Assembly: GCA_020086605.1 (NCBI GenBank)
Contig: JACBWW010000018.1
Span: 10,711,986 to 10,775,985, forward strand
DNA length: 64,000 nt
Source: Lanius collurio
Lineage: Eukaryota > Chordata > Aves > Passeriformes > Laniidae
Reading direction: 5' to 3'
Made by a program: the position numbers and the translations under genes. How positions within the stretch are numbered: position 1 is the stretch's first letter; the number at the start of each line of letters is the position of its first letter. This document shows positions 24,391-38,400 of this stretch, one piece after another. Below the pieces are notes generated by a model. The model saw only the letters and a list, made by a program, of their open reading frames with translations. It was not told where the DNA came from and made no database searches.

Positions 24391-26204
24391 TCGTCACAGA
24401 AATGTGACAAATGAAAGGGCAGATGAGGAAGACGTTGCTCTGGGACTCTCATAATGATATTTGATAAAATTCAGAGCTCCACCATGAACTTCAAGATAAG
24501 GGAAATAAACCTAGAATACAATAAAGATACCCGAAGGTCACATAAGTATGTCAGCCTGCTATAAACAGATAGCTTTTGAGATGAGATTCAAAGAGAGCAA
24601 AAAAGGGAAAATGTCATAAAATGCAGATTAAGAGAAAATAAGGCTGTGGCAAACTTTTTAGAATTTCTTCCAAGTCTAGGGATGCTAGTTAAGAACCTTG
24701 GGATCTATTCAGTTAATCTTTGGTGGCTCTATGTGGCATCTCGATCTGTGAGATAAATCTGATTCTCAAAGCACAGCATTTTGCATAAGCCTCACTTTGT
24801 TTAAAAAGTTGTCACTTACTAAATTCAAAACATACTTAATATTTTTATTTATCTGAAGAGTGGAAGAAGGTGCATTTTACTCCTTTTCTTACTACCTGTG
24901 GTAGTTTAAATGTTTTTTCCCAGATCAGATTACTGCAAAAGAAAATAACAACCTGATCAGAGCTGAAGTGGAAGAAATGCATGGTACCTCTCAAGTAACA
25001 ACATGTGCTAATCTGGGTTTTCCAAGACTGGCCATGGCTGACACTCCAGGTGCAGAAACCACTGAATTGTTCCCTTAGGAAACATATACATCACTTTTAG
25101 TCCCTTAAAGGGAAAGAAGGTTCAGAAGAAAAGTGTACAATAATCCATGGAAAGGGAAAAAATCTAACATGAATTTTCAAATAGCAAATGAAATCATATT
25201 ACTTTTTGGGAAATGATATATTTCTAGTTATTGTGAAGTGTTTGTAGAATATTAAAATGTATTTTGTGTTTGTGGTGAGCAGGAAAATAAGAATACACAT
25301 CTTTTAATGTTGGCAAATGTGTGCAGTTTGGAAAGGATGGATGCTATAAAATTTTTTTTCCCTGTAGGAAGTACTCTGCAGTCATCAGGCTTCCACATAT
25401 AAGTAGGTCAAGAAAGACTTCTTCCAAAATTTTTACTTTTTCACTGCAAACTATTCCTCATTTTCATGTCCAAAAGGCCATACTAAACCTGACCCTGAGC
25501 TTATGTACAGTTTTATTTGACCTTTATTTAGAATCTCTTCTGCTAGAAAATTGCCTTTTGTTGTCACTAAAAATATACCTCACTGTCAAGATGAGTCAGT
25601 ATTTAAACGGAAGAACTTTCAATCCAGTGTAGAGGTGCAGTGGAATCCTGACTTCCGTGATGTCGGTGGAAATATTTCCACCTATTTTGATTGCACTAAG
25701 ATTCTCTTCCACCTACTTTATTATGTCAGTTGCTTTCCTTACATTTTTTCCTTCTTTTTTTTCCCTCTAGATTACAAAAAACCTCCAATTTTTTTCAATG
25801 CAGCAGCATATGTGTTTGTGTATATAGAAGCATTCAGTTGTGCATTTATGCAGTGCTAGTTACATTGTGTACCTGGCATTTTTCATCACCCCCATCTTTA
25901 TGAAAGAAATGGTATTACTTTTGCTTCTTTTTAATTGTTTAACATGTACAAAAACAGAATTTTCAAGCATGCTTCTCATTTTGTTATTTCTTCTAAATAG
26001 CAACCTGTTTTTTGTAGCAAAACCAGTGACTGCCTGCAGACAGCACACTGATAACATGAGAAATGCTCACTGGCCAGTTTTGTGGGCTTGCTTCTTTTAT
26101 CACAACAAATCTGATGAGAAAGTTTTGATAAGAGCTGGAACAATAGCAAAATAGGGATCTATAAGTTAATGATTTATTTCTTCCCAACATTTTAAAGCTT
26201 TCTC

Positions 26205-26216
26205 TTTTTTTTTTTT
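26205..26216. repeat. T12 run in a pyrimidine stretch
   Basis: Homopolymer followed by CTCTCCAG. It looks like a polypyrimidine tract plus AG, but no open frame with a plausible exon follows. Similar T runs occur at 29126-29137 and 35956-35969, and an A12 run at 57074-57085. Confidence 0.8.
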
Positions 26217-27375
26217 CTCTCCAGTCTGTCTTCTATACCATGAACACTTTTCCTTTCTATTGGCAAGTACTTTTATATCCATAACTTGTGGAGAGTAAAA
26301 AATCCTTATAAAAAGTATGCATCATCTTTGAAAGCAAAGTTGCAGGTGCAATTTACTGTTCCTGCATCTGTAGAAATGGCTATCTGGTACTTAAAGGCTC
26401 TGTATTGTGGTTTATTCAGCTGCAAAAAGGGAACAGGAATATTTATATCAGACATGTTTTTGAAAGAATAAATATTGCAAGGTGATCGAGACCTGTGCTG
26501 ATAGACTGTTACTGATACATGTATTAAAGGCCTCTAGCTTGAAAACTGGGCCCAAAGAGGGCCAAATCTGTGCATATTAAGAGAGATTAAAAATCTTCCC
26601 TTGACTGCACTGGTGCTGATCATGGCCTGTGCAACTCTGGCAAGTTACCCAGTGAAACTCTTGTGAACCTGGGCACAGAAGTCAAAGGTCCTTTACCTTG
26701 CAAACCTCTGTCATATGCTAAAATTTGTGATTAAGAAGAAGTTTCCTTAGGTATCTCCACAATTATTCTTGAAAGTTCAGGCTATTTCTAATTGAGCAGT
26801 TCTTGAATATTTAGTGTGTTGTGTGAAATTTGATTTGTAAAATTAGAGCCATATTTAAAGGGAGGAAAAATCATAGAAGTTGGGCAATTTTCTTGGTTTT
26901 TTATGTCTAAGCAGTATTAACAAATTAAGACATATAGCAGCAGCATGCAAAAAAACTTGCAAACTGTTTTGACACATGCATCTCATGGAAGGATTGCTAA
27001 TTGATGAAAATGCCAATCATTACAGAACGTGGTTCATGCTCAGGAGTGGATGATATCTACTGGTGCCACATGGCATAGAATCAATGCTGTGGGAACCAGT
27101 CACGACCAATATTTGAAGTATTTGGGAGAGATTTCAGCATTCAAAATAGAACTTCCATAGAAATAAAAAGCACAGAAAAGGCAGAGTTGGTTTTAGGGGA
27201 ACACCGGAGTAAAGAAGAGCAAACAATTGCTGAAAGAAAAAATATAATCCTTTCATCCATATTTTTAATTTTATTAAAAAGGAAAAATGATGCCACTTGC
27301 CCACTCTAGGCTCACACAATGGCAGTGAAGAATTGATACAGACAAGTCACCATGGGAGTGATGTGGCCTGAGTGG

Positions 27376-27890
27376 TGTAAGTGCCCAGTTGTTTGATGAC
27401 AGCTGGAGTAGGTGGGGTTCCCTAAGGCCCTGCCTGGGCAGCGGGGTGGTGCTGCCTCTGGGGACACACAGCCCCAGGGCACGGCTGCTGGGGGTCAGTG
27501 GCTGTCCATGCTGTGCTGAGAGAGGGTGGAAAAGGGATTGGGTGAGCCAGAGCTCTGCTCTTCCCCAAATGTTCCTCTGTGTCCTCAGCACCGAAAGATA
27601 CTGCTGTGCATCTTATAAAAAAAAAATTCACGTAGTCTTTTGCCCATCCTTGCCTCCCAAGACTGGAGACAAAATTTGCCTCAACGTCTGAGGGGCTGTC
27701 AGCTCTGTGAGCCAGGACATTGTTTGGTTTATGTTATGCCAGAGGTCATTCTTCTGATTTGTCACTTATCCTCTAGATCCAATGATATACTTGGTGCTGC
27801 TGTCAGAGGCTGCCCCTGCTGCTGTTCCATTCCTCGCTCAGGCTCTGCCAGTGTGGCAGCAGCACGGCTTAGTGGGGATCAACTGGGGAG
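27376..27890. other. GC- and CpG-richer patch, no gene seen
   Basis: Relative to its surroundings this half-kilobase is richer in G+C and CpG (near 27440, 27481, 27588, 27630, 27684, 27834, 27867). Open frames occur on both strands, but none has recognisable protein content, and their existence follows from fewer AT-rich stops. It is too weak for a classical CpG island. It might be an unrecognised repeat, an old retrotransposon piece or a distal regulatory segment. Confidence 0.35.
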
Positions 27891-30800
27891 GAATTGACTC
27901 AGTTGTCAGAACAGGCACTGCCCTGCTAGAAGCAGACAGGCAAGACTTGTCATAGTCATTAAATCCAGTAAGATACAGAACATGCTCTCATCTGTCAGGA
28001 ATAAAGAGCAACTGAAGTTTCATTAACAGAGCATTATCAAATACTTGTGAACATCATAAAATAAGCTTCCATCACACGAGGTTAACAATTTGCCTTCTCC
28101 ACTGGCTGTTAGTCACAGCCTGTTGGCGTTAGAGCTTACAATTTGCTAAGCAGTGGCCATGCTGGGATATATGTAACTGAAGAATGAGAAACCTTGAGAG
28201 ACTTGCACTTGAATTGAAAAAAACAATATTTTTTAAAAGTCTCTAAATGAAATATAAGCTAAAATGTATTGCAGCAACAAAGGGCTGATTTTCAAATTGA
28301 GGGCAACTCAGTGCTCTTGGGGGGTTAGAGTATGGAAGAAATTCAGCTACTTCAGAGTTTCACAGATAACCAGGACACAATTTTGTTAATGGAGTAGTGG
28401 ACAGAACCTTTTCTTGCTGCATCCTTTGCAGAGAATTCTCTGCCTTGGAGATTTCTCCAGGTAGTAGAGAAAATACCTCAGCAAGCTTTTCTGAATCACA
28501 AGCTTGCTGGCTTGTAATTTTCAGGCTGAAGGCAGAGAGCTACATTTAAAGAAGTGATCCTGTATTTCTCCCCTTACAGATCAGTTCAAAGTACTGTGAT
28601 TTGTCCTAGTGAGGAAGAGTGGAGGTAATTACACTGGTGGGAGGCTTTGTGTGTAATTGTGGAAGTTGCCTTCCACAGTAAATAGAGAGGTTTTGAATGG
28701 CTCTGTTTGGAACTGCATTATATTGTATATGGCTTAACTAATATTTATGGAAAGGGTTGTTGTTAGTTTCATGTGTATCTATTTCACGTCATTTAACATA
28801 TATGAAACTTAAGAAACTTGTACTACGCGCATAGGTGTGATAAAATCTGCTTGTAGCTCTTAAAAGCAGTCATGAGGCAACTTTAAAACCTGAAAATGCT
28901 ATGCTAACACTGAGAAAAATGGATGATTCCAGTGAAGGTAATGAATCTATGAAAACAATGCCAGTTGATTTATAGATATCTTTTGAATTACAGATTGGAG
29001 GTCATCAAAATATTGTTTCTTCTATGAAGATGGTGTTATTGAACAATGATTGACATGCAATAGCTTAGATCAGTCCAATAACACCTTGTAGGATGATCAA
29101 AAGGACAGGATCTCACTGATGTTTGTTTTTTTTTTTTGTGAAGACCTTACATCACTCTTACCTCTTCATTGAAACAATTGGAAGGAGTCACCAAGGAAAA
29201 TTCTGCCCTCAGTTACAGTAGTTCTAATGCAGAGTAACCAACTCCATCTGGGCTGGATTTAGCACCTGGAGCAAGAGCTAAGTTATGTCAGGAGTCAGAT
29301 AAATTCCATTCATTCCAAAGGGCTTATTTTGGATTTACTTTTTTGTTGGGCTGTTTGTTATTCTATTGATGCTAATACGAAGTGGCAGTGAATGTGCACT
29401 ATTTTTGCATGTAATTCATCTATATACTTTTCCTGTACGTTGTTTTTACAACAATTTGTGTAACTGTAGTTTTCTTAAAACACAGAACAAAAAAGTCACC
29501 TGTGTGCTCCAATGCCATGCCTTTTACCAATGTAGTTGATGTATAGTCTAAGGGGAGTTGCTGAAATTCTTTGCAGAATCATTATACCTCCTGACATTCC
29601 AAGCTCTTTCTCATTTACTGTGAATTTTTTGCTAGAAGACTTTTCTCACCTCTTTTGTTTCCCCTTCTCTGAAATTTGTGCACTGTAGCAGCAGTCATCA
29701 AAACTGCAGGTATTAAGGCACAGGGCACAGAATCACAGGAATCCAATAATCTCCTGACTGTGATAGATCGTAGCTCTTGAGAATTAGTCTTGAGCATTGT
29801 TTGATAGTTACAGTTTTGCACACAGTAGCTCTGAAAAATGCTCAGTGCTGAGGAACTTACACCCACCCTTGCAAGCAACTAGAATTCAAATGAATGGTAA
29901 TGAGAATTGTTCATGCATCAGAAGGAGAAAAGAATGCAAGAAAAGTCATTTCTCTCCTGAAGCAGCCTGTCTCCTTGACTGTCAGAAGAAGGAACGCATA
30001 CCTTAGGAAATCAGTCTTCTCTTGTTAATTCCAGCTGAAATGGCTCAAAAAGGTTTTTTCCAAGTGTTTTGACAGAAAGTACAGAGAAGGATAAGAGATC
30101 TATCCCTCTGATACTTCAGCTGGAACTAACACAGGAAGGCTTTTAAAAAAGAATATAGTGAGGGGGCTCCATAGTCAAAATGGGAGCTTATGCATTATTA
30201 TCTAAGTTAAAATAAAACTTCTACATCTGAAAAATTAAAAGCAAAACAACATAAAAAGAAGGAAAACCTTTCTAAAAAACAGAAGCCTCTAAAAATGAAA
30301 ATAAGGACTTAGTCCTCTTGTCCAGTGCCTAGGAAAAAGTTGGTGCTGACAGCATGTCTTACAAGAGGAAGTTGGGATGGTCCCCAAATGCAAAGCAAAT
30401 AAGCATTTTAATTCAATCTGTCAACATTAATTAGAAACAAGATTAAAAATCCTCCTCACAATCAGATGAAGCATTAGCTTGTTAATGTTAATTCCCGTTC
30501 TGTTGTTGTGATAAATTGAGTCATAGCTATTTGCTTTGCAACTCATCAACTGCTCTACAGAAAGTTTGAGAAGAAAATATCTATCTGTAGTGACAAGCTG
30601 TGGAGAGGGAGGCAAGGTTTGCTGAAGCTTCTGCTGCAGGAACTCCCTCCCTACCCCAGAGAAGAGCACACCTTTCAGGGAAGGGGGGCAGGAGTGAGTC
30701 CCCAAGGTATCTTATGAGGAGCTCATGAGAAAGCACTTCTGGTGTATCTGCCTTGAGCTTCCAGCCTGATCAGACCCACAGTGTCTTGCTTACAGCTGTA

Positions 30801-32371
30801 TTTAATAGCTGAACTCCTTGATCTGTTCCTGAATGTGCACTCAGGAGGCAGCAGCTCTGGCTTGGCATGGCTCCCATGTGTGGGGGCAGGTGGCAATTCC
30901 CTTGCACATGAAGGCAGAGCAGGCACGGGGGCCATTTGGGCTCATTTATGTGGATTGGACCCGCCACTGTGGGCATGAAACCACACCACAAACTTATTTT
31001 ATGCTCTGTGTCAGGTTTGATCTGACCTATTCAGTAGGGATGTTCCTGCACTCCAGTGTGTGCAGGGGACTTGTGCACTCTCAGAACTGCTGTGTGCCCA
31101 GGTTGGGTCCAGGAGATGTCTATTTTGATCAGACCTGTCTAATACTAGGAAAATATTTTAAGTGGGTCATTATTGAAATAGGTAGAAGATGATTATTCTG
31201 TGCTGTACAGAGGATGGATATGTTAATAGAGGAAGACTGAGAAAGCAATCCAAGACATAATATTCATTTTGCAGTTGCACTGTAATGGAAGCATCCATGT
31301 ACTTAAGCTTAAATTATAGGATCTAGCCCTTCTATGCACAAAAGTAAAACTATCACCATAAATACATGACTGTTTTTTGAATTTGTAGCAAAAGAGCCTA
31401 AAGCAAAAACATAGAGAAGTAGGTGTATGTATTGCGATGTAAGAAGTTGAAGTAAAAATGTAATTTTCAGCTATACTTTGTATGCTTGGAAAAACTGGTG
31501 AAGGTGCATACAAGGAGCACAGCTGGCATTTTATCCTGTTAAGAATAAACCACAAGTCACCTGCATTATTAGCCACTAATCTCCTTAGGTTCCTAATCAT
31601 ATCCCTATGCATGTTAAGAAGCAACCTGGGCTGGGAAGAGATGTATCCAAATGGGAGATGCCTTAGTATCCCTGTAATTTGGAGAGGGTTGTAAAGATAT
31701 TTCATTTCTGCCTTATTTCCTAAAGTGACATGGTAAGTTAGTTGTCCTTGTACAATCCCTAATGCATTGAGACAGCAGTGAATTCAACCAAAAAAACCCC
31801 TCCTGCTGCCAGGTGAGTTACTGGCCATTTTTTTACATAATAGCTTAGGTGTTAAAGCACTGATCTGGGAAGTGAAAGATCAAGATTTTTGCTTCCTCTT
31901 AGCCTGAGAGAGTTTGAAAGCACTGTTTCTATTTCCTAAAAATATCCTAGCAGGCAAGATAGATTGTCCTGCGTTGAGGCTATGCTTTCTCTCTTCAGTC
32001 CTGCTGCTGAGGCTGCACTGTTGTGTAAGTGAGAATGAAAGCTGGGGAAATGACAGTAGAAAAATATTATATTCAATGTGGACTGCATAGGGATGTATAT
32101 GTATGAATATTTTAATATTTTTATTCTTTCCTTATATTTTAAGATCTAAAGTATTATTGAGTTGACTATCAAAGATAACATAATGGTGTTTTTATATTGC
32201 CTCTCTAAATTTGTGTGGCAACTTAGGGAACAATCAGATCCGGAGCTGCCTCACTTGCATTTTCATGGATTATTAACAAATAGCATTTTCTGCATCACAC
32301 AAAGTGTAAGTCTCCAGTTTAGCTGGGAGGAATAAGCCCTAAAGACCAATCACAATCTTTATTCACTCCAG

Positions 32372-32412
32372 TTGCTACTGATACTTGCCATGTTAAAAAA
32401 TATCAGTAGCAA
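32372..32412. repeat. 12-bp perfect inverted repeat, 17-nt spacer
   Basis: TTGCTACTGATA at 32372-32383 is exactly complementary to 32401-32412. The spacer is 17 nt and ends in six A residues. The stem is too short for a pre-miRNA and no element body is present. A stem of this length is borderline above chance in 64 kb. Confidence 0.75.
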
Positions 32413-35345
32413 TTTAACTATGTCATAGCAGCCTGTATGTATCTGTTTTACTTCTGAGTTTTAATTAAATGGGAATGAACCTGATATGCAGTCATTTGTG
32501 CAGCAAGTGTAACCATCTTTTATGCATTTGAAACTTTTGGACGCCTGCAGTACATGAAAAGCACTCTATGGGTACTTGCATTATTGCATATTTCATTATA
32601 ATGTAATTCTGTATTAGATATTCTATTTATGCAGAATCCAAAAATAGTTCATGCTGTGTAGCAATGCAAATTTTGGTGAATAATCTACAAAGAATTTCAA
32701 AGCCTTAACCATTTGTGACATGTACTATTCTGTATCTTTAATGAGGACTCAAACTTTGAATAAATTATACCAGTCTTTTTATGAGTAAAAACCATTTCTG
32801 TGCTTCCCCGTTAAAGAACAGTCTATCACTTCTTATCTTAATGATATTGAGAATATTAGGGCTTATTGTTACTGCTCAAAATTCCTCAAACTGGTTTTAG
32901 ATGTTCTGTTAACAGTAGGAGTGTAAATCAGGTTTCTGCACTTGAAGGCTGTGCCCCCCTTCCCAGCTGACAGCTGATCACCAGAGAATGAGACAGCATC
33001 AGCAGTTTCATGGCCAAGGCTATGTAGGATAGTGCAAGAGCTGAGGAAAAATCCACTTTCCTCATATTTAGTCTCAAGGAATCCAACTCAAACCAATGTA
33101 TAATGAAGGGAATTTCCTTTCCCACTAGTGTGGGGAAAAGGTGGATGTGAGTTTCCTCGAGTGAAGATACTGAAACCAAAGACGTGTGCAGTGAAGGGCC
33201 TGCAGTGAAAGGCACTGCCAGCTCTCCCACCCTGGTGGGATCCCAGACTGCAGGGCTGTGCTTAGGGGTGTCCTGCTGGTGCAGTATTTGCTGAGCTGAG
33301 ACCACAGGTCTTTAGTGGAACAACCAGCAAAATGAAATGAGGGGGAAACCTCCACTTGAACTGCCTAAGAGATGCTGCACAGCTGGGGCTTTCTACTTTT
33401 AAAAATAGATAGCACTGAGCAGAAGTTTGCCTACTAAGGATATAATAAATAACAATTTACTGAATCAGTTCAGAAAATCACCATGTTGCTTTTGGCAAAT
33501 GGAATAAAACATGCCCTATAAACTCCTAATGAACAAATAGCAAAGCACTCCAAGTCCATTAGCACTAGGAACTTTTTAGAATTTGAGATTTTACCATTCA
33601 TAGCATGACTGTGTTCAGTACATAATGACATGGAAGAACAAAATTTAAAAATCTGTAGAATTGTCTGCATAAATAAGACCTCATCTTTTGCAATACTTTA
33701 AGTATTTAAGAGATGAAAACTATTTTTCTTTGGGTATAATAGCACAAGTTAAAAATTTTGAGGAAAATAATCAGATCAAAATACTTATTCCATTCCTTCA
33801 TATATTTAAGTATGCATTTCAGGAAGCTTGTATTATAGTGTAAGATGAAAGACAGCCTTTGTCTTGGGACGTTTACATCCTCCAACAATAGATAAAGTGA
33901 GTTAGTAAGATGTGAGGATCTGCTGCAATATCTCATACAAACTTGGAGTCAGCCCTGCATGAGTGTATTCATTCCTCTGATCTATCCTCTCCATCTTTCC
34001 TTGGCATCCCCTTGAGAAGAAGAGCTGAATTAAGAACTAGTACTAAGATTGGTTGATTCATAGTCTATCTGAATGCAGGATGATGGCTCATGTTCTAGTG
34101 AATCATGAGCTTATTTCAATAACAGAAAATAGAAAATGGCTCTTGAGTTTCTCTGCTGCCAAAAATTGCTTCATTTTGAATTGCTGATTGCCAGAGTGTT
34201 CTTAAAATTAGAGGCAAAAAAAATTTTCTTTCCTCTCACATTTGCACATTTGCCTCAGCCTTATTGGTGGTCCTGTGTTAGGGTGCTAAAGTAGTTTAGT
34301 TAAACTTGAAACTATCATAGCCAACACAAACTAAGGGTACCAATGGGGCTTTTTCCAGAGCAAACACCTAAAATGGGAAGGGTGCCATTAATATAGACCA
34401 AGCTTCCAAATAAGTCTTGTGTGGAGGCTCTCATTCACACCTACTTGAAGGCACTGGAACATATCTGTGACTTTAAGGAGTTTGCATCCAGATATTAAAT
34501 TTCTGTAAAAGAGTTCAGTTCAACAATATTTTCTGATTGAAAATCATTAATGTGCTCTTTGCCATTCCTGGTTGATAACATTAATCATACAGATTCCTTT
34601 AGTCTCATAGCTTTTACCGGAATACCACTGTAATTTAAGATTAATAACAGCCCCTTACTAGGAAGTATTAACAATTTCTTGCCTAGGTGATGTTATAATT
34701 AGCAATATCTTGCTGTGACAATTGCTGCTGTGAAAGAAGTGCCATTTATAGATGGTATTACAGATGCTGCCTGTGCTGAATGTACATCCAGGCATTCCAA
34801 TATACATTAAATGTCTGGAAACACAACAGTGGAAGATATACATGCAGAAGAACACTTTAAAACACCTTAGATGTACTGCAAAGTAACTTCTTGCACATAC
34901 AGAGGTGTAAATGAAATAATAAGAGACTTGAAAGAAGTTTTTAAGTTATGCTTGATTAAATCTGTGCTATAAGCTTCCGGTACTGTTATATCATACTTAG
35001 GTCTCTTGGGTGCTATTAAGTATTCTCAGCCAACAAACTATAATTTCATGCTTGAGTGAACTAATACAAGCCTAGGCTTCTGCTTCTTTGTACAGTCAGC
35101 CTTCAGTTTGCTGTAATAATAAAGTGAGAAGGGGAGGGAAATAAAGAATTGTCACACAGAAAGATAATACTTATCAGTAAAATCAGATACTGTGATGGTT
35201 TAAGCTATAATTTGTTTGGCTCAATAAACTGCAAGTCCATTTACTTTACTAAGCTTTAGATCAACTCCTTCAAGCTGTGTATTTTCATTTGACAGGTACT
35301 GTAACAGGCAGATATGCAGGTAGAAGTAAGCTGCAGAACTGGAAG

Positions 35346-35430
35346 GTGTTTTTTGTTTGGTTTTTTTTTTTTTGGTTTTTTGTTTTTTTCTTTTTTTTTT
35401 GGTTTGTTTTTCTTTTTTGGAGGGGGAGTG
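35346..35430. repeat. Long T/G low-complexity tract
   Basis: About 80 bases made almost wholly of T runs broken by single or double G (GTTTGG, GGTTTTTTG, GGTTTG), ending in GGAGGGGGAG. Read on the minus strand it is an A-rich tract with C interruptions, like the tracts at 37863-37918 and 47454-47490. Confidence 0.9.
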
Positions 35431-38400
35431 ATTCTCTATGAGCAACTTTAAATCATAAAACCCTGCATAGGGCGATGTTTGTGATTTATATCTATTGCAG
35501 GTTTTAATCATTTTAATATATTACATGAAAGAAAGTTATATAGTTGCATAAAGAGCCATGTAGTTATATTGGGCCAACTAGAATCTGTGAGAAGTCTCTG
35601 TATTCAACTGAGGACTTTGTTATCAGAATTTTTGAGAACTACACACACAAAAGGTACAATATGTCATGTAAGCCAGGGTGTTAAATAGAAACCTGGTAAT
35701 TCTATGCAATTGTCCATAATAAGCTCTAGGTCAGGTTCTGCCTTAGATGCTGTGCAAAACTCTAATAAAAATCAATGAGCATTTGACGCAAAGAGCAGGA
35801 AACCAGGCCCAGAATCTCTGATAGATGACAACTAGGATTCGATAACAGCTTCCAGAAGAGCACTTCCCTACTCCTCAGCCTGCTACAATAATGACATGCT
35901 CTCCTCTTCCACTTGTCCCATCCCTGCATTGCTTAACCATTATTTTGAACGTTGATTTTTTTTTTTTTTAAATTCCCATGAAGTTTCTCCCAGGTGACTA
36001 TTACTTCCTTTAAAGGCAAAAGCACTGCATACTACTTTGGATGCTGTAAAGAAATCAAGAAATTTGATATAATGGCATTGTTACTGGTGAAGTAACACCT
36101 TTGGCAAAAAAGTCAACTTCCAGATTTACTTAGTGTTTGTATTATTTTATATAATTTTAATAGCTAAAATTAGACTATGAAAAATAATCTGATTTTTCTA
36201 TAATTTTCCCTTGTCTGTTACTTTTCTCTATAATTTAATTTTTGTTTGCTTGTTTTTGTTTTAAACATGTAAACAGACCTTTCTGCAATGTCCTGAATCA
36301 ATGTCAGGATAAAAGACCTAAATAGTCAAAATTCAAGCTCTATTTCCTTTTGATGATATTTTGTGGAAACAAAATACCTGAAGGTCCCTTATTCCAGGAT
36401 TGTGGTGAAAGGGTGAGCTTAAAGATTTATATTTTATGATAAAAATATCAAGAAATTATCATGAATAATCTTTGTGTGTTTCCCTGCAAGGTAAGATTGA
36501 AAAGGATCATATGACAAATATTGTATAAGAACCAGAGATTTTTCTTTAACACTTAGTATTTAATTTTGCATTCATACTTGTTATTTAAGTCATGCTTGGT
36601 AATTTTTCATTGTAAAAAAAAAACCTGGACATGAATGAGACTTTCAAAGAATTGACATGAGTGAAACCTTACAAATGAGAATGATTTTACTTGCTTATTC
36701 AGGGTGGAATTGTTTCAGAATTATTTATCTAGGTTTCTTTCTGTGAATGGAGGACAAACTGAGGTCATTTACTACTCTGGCTAATTATTAGCCATGTTTA
36801 TTTATTAGGTTAATTTGCAGAGTTTCAACAATCCTATGTCCTTGAAAGGGTCAGGAAATAGCACCAAATCAGCTTTAGTGATTATCTGTGCTGTAGAAAG
36901 AACAATGAGTTTTTCTAGATCATGTACTTGAAAATGTGTTTTGGGAATGAGCTTTGAACCAAGTTCAGGCAATTGTTTCTAATGATAAAATACCTTCTGG
37001 GGACCCTTCCAGTACTGCTTAAGTTTGCACTGTTTGAGGGAGCTTCTGATACAGTCAGCTGCTTCTGTCGTGCTCATCTTACGAGATCCACTATAATCCA
37101 TTTACTGTGGTTCGTGCTGTCATCTCAGCTTTTATAATGATCTGCTTTTAACACGTGCAAAACTGACTTTTGGGCTCTCTTGGCATGTCTGTGGTATGCT
37201 GGCTACCTTTCCTGCCAGCCCATTCTGCAGTAGTGCTTCCGTGGTACCTGGCTTGGCTTGAGCTGTGTTATCTACTGCTGCTTTGGTTCATGATTGGACT
37301 GAATTCTCTCGCAGATAAGATTATTTTCTCTGTTTGAAAACTGTGTAGCAAAATGAACTTCTGGTCCAAAACTAGGATTCAGTGTGCTACTTTGCTGTTT
37401 TAACTGAAGTACTAAAAAAAGAATAAATCAGAATATTGGTAATTAAGAAACTTTTAGCTCTCCAGCAGGTAAAAGAAATTAGTGTGCACATGTATGCTTA
37501 CAGGCTCTTCCTTGCCTTTTCCTCCCAAAGATGTCTGTCTCTGATATGAGAGTGGCAAGTCAGCCCAGAAGGAAAATTCAGCTGAAAAGACCACAAAATG
37601 CTGAGTTTCTCTTTGATTGTCAGTTCACCCTAGAATGCACTTTTGCTTTTAGTAGGTTTTCCATTTTCTCCCAGGCACAGAATAGTACTTATCTTGCTCA
37701 ATAGGCAGCCATTATGTCTGTTTTATCCCTGTTCAAAGCACAGGAGAAATAAAATGATAGGTGCCCTGATAAGGAGGATAAACTTTTGAAGTCTACCAAT
37801 AATGCAATTCCTTTTGGCTGATTGATTTCAGTTAAGTGCAAAGGACATAAACAGCTTTATTTAAAAAAAAAAAAAAAAAAACAACAAAAACCAAAAACCA
37901 AAAACAAACCAACAAATCGAAAGGCATGAATCTGAACGATGGATAACTACAGTTTAAGCAGAAACACTTTTAGGACTTATTTTATGGAGAATTGTGTTAC
38001 TCTGTCCCAGATACCTACTTCTATTCAGTGTAACTTAGTGTTAATTCCTCAGATTGAAAAGAAATCTGTAAAGAAGAAGAGAGCTTTCCTCCCCCTGCTC
38101 TCCTGCTATCAACATGTGTGAACTACTCAAAAAGCAGAATTTTGTGCAAAATTAGACAGCTACATTGCTCTTTGGTAGCTTGGAGCAGTGTCAAGGGTGC
38201 TGTAGGCCTGTCATTGCAACACTCCTAGAAGCCATCCTAGCCAGCTGACAACAACCACAGTACCTCTCCTGCCTCCCTCTGGCCCCTCACATATGCCAAG
38301 GGATGGGCAGCCTGAGCACTCTGGTCTTGTTAGCCTTGGAAGGCCAGATCATGTGCAATACCATCCTCACCTCTGTGCCACAAAAAAATGGTTAGACTTT

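Larger units (their letters stand above)
24391..35345. other. Non-coding sequence
   Basis: Mostly featureless. It includes the GC-richer patch at 27.4-27.9 kb and a smaller one at 30840-30970. The window's longest open frame (160 codons, 31223-31705, minus) lies here but has no recognisable domain and is cysteine/serine/tyrosine-biased, so it is not called. Confidence 0.6.

Noticed and set aside
26161..26240. Splice acceptor (T12, then CTCTCCAG)
   Set aside because: No exon-like open frame follows and no donor is evident; such pyrimidine-AG strings are common by chance.
30770..31192. Cluster of overlapping open frames on both strands
   Set aside because: Arises from a locally GC-richer patch with fewer stops; peptides show no family features.
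31223..31705. Longest open frame, 160 codons on the minus strand
   Set aside because: It has no recognisable domain, a Cys/Ser/Tyr-biased composition and an opposing overlapping frame. This length is expected by chance in 64 kb of AT-rich DNA.
37800..37918. Processed pseudogene suggested by the A19 run
   Set aside because: No polyadenylation signal just upstream, no reading frame and no visible target-site duplication.
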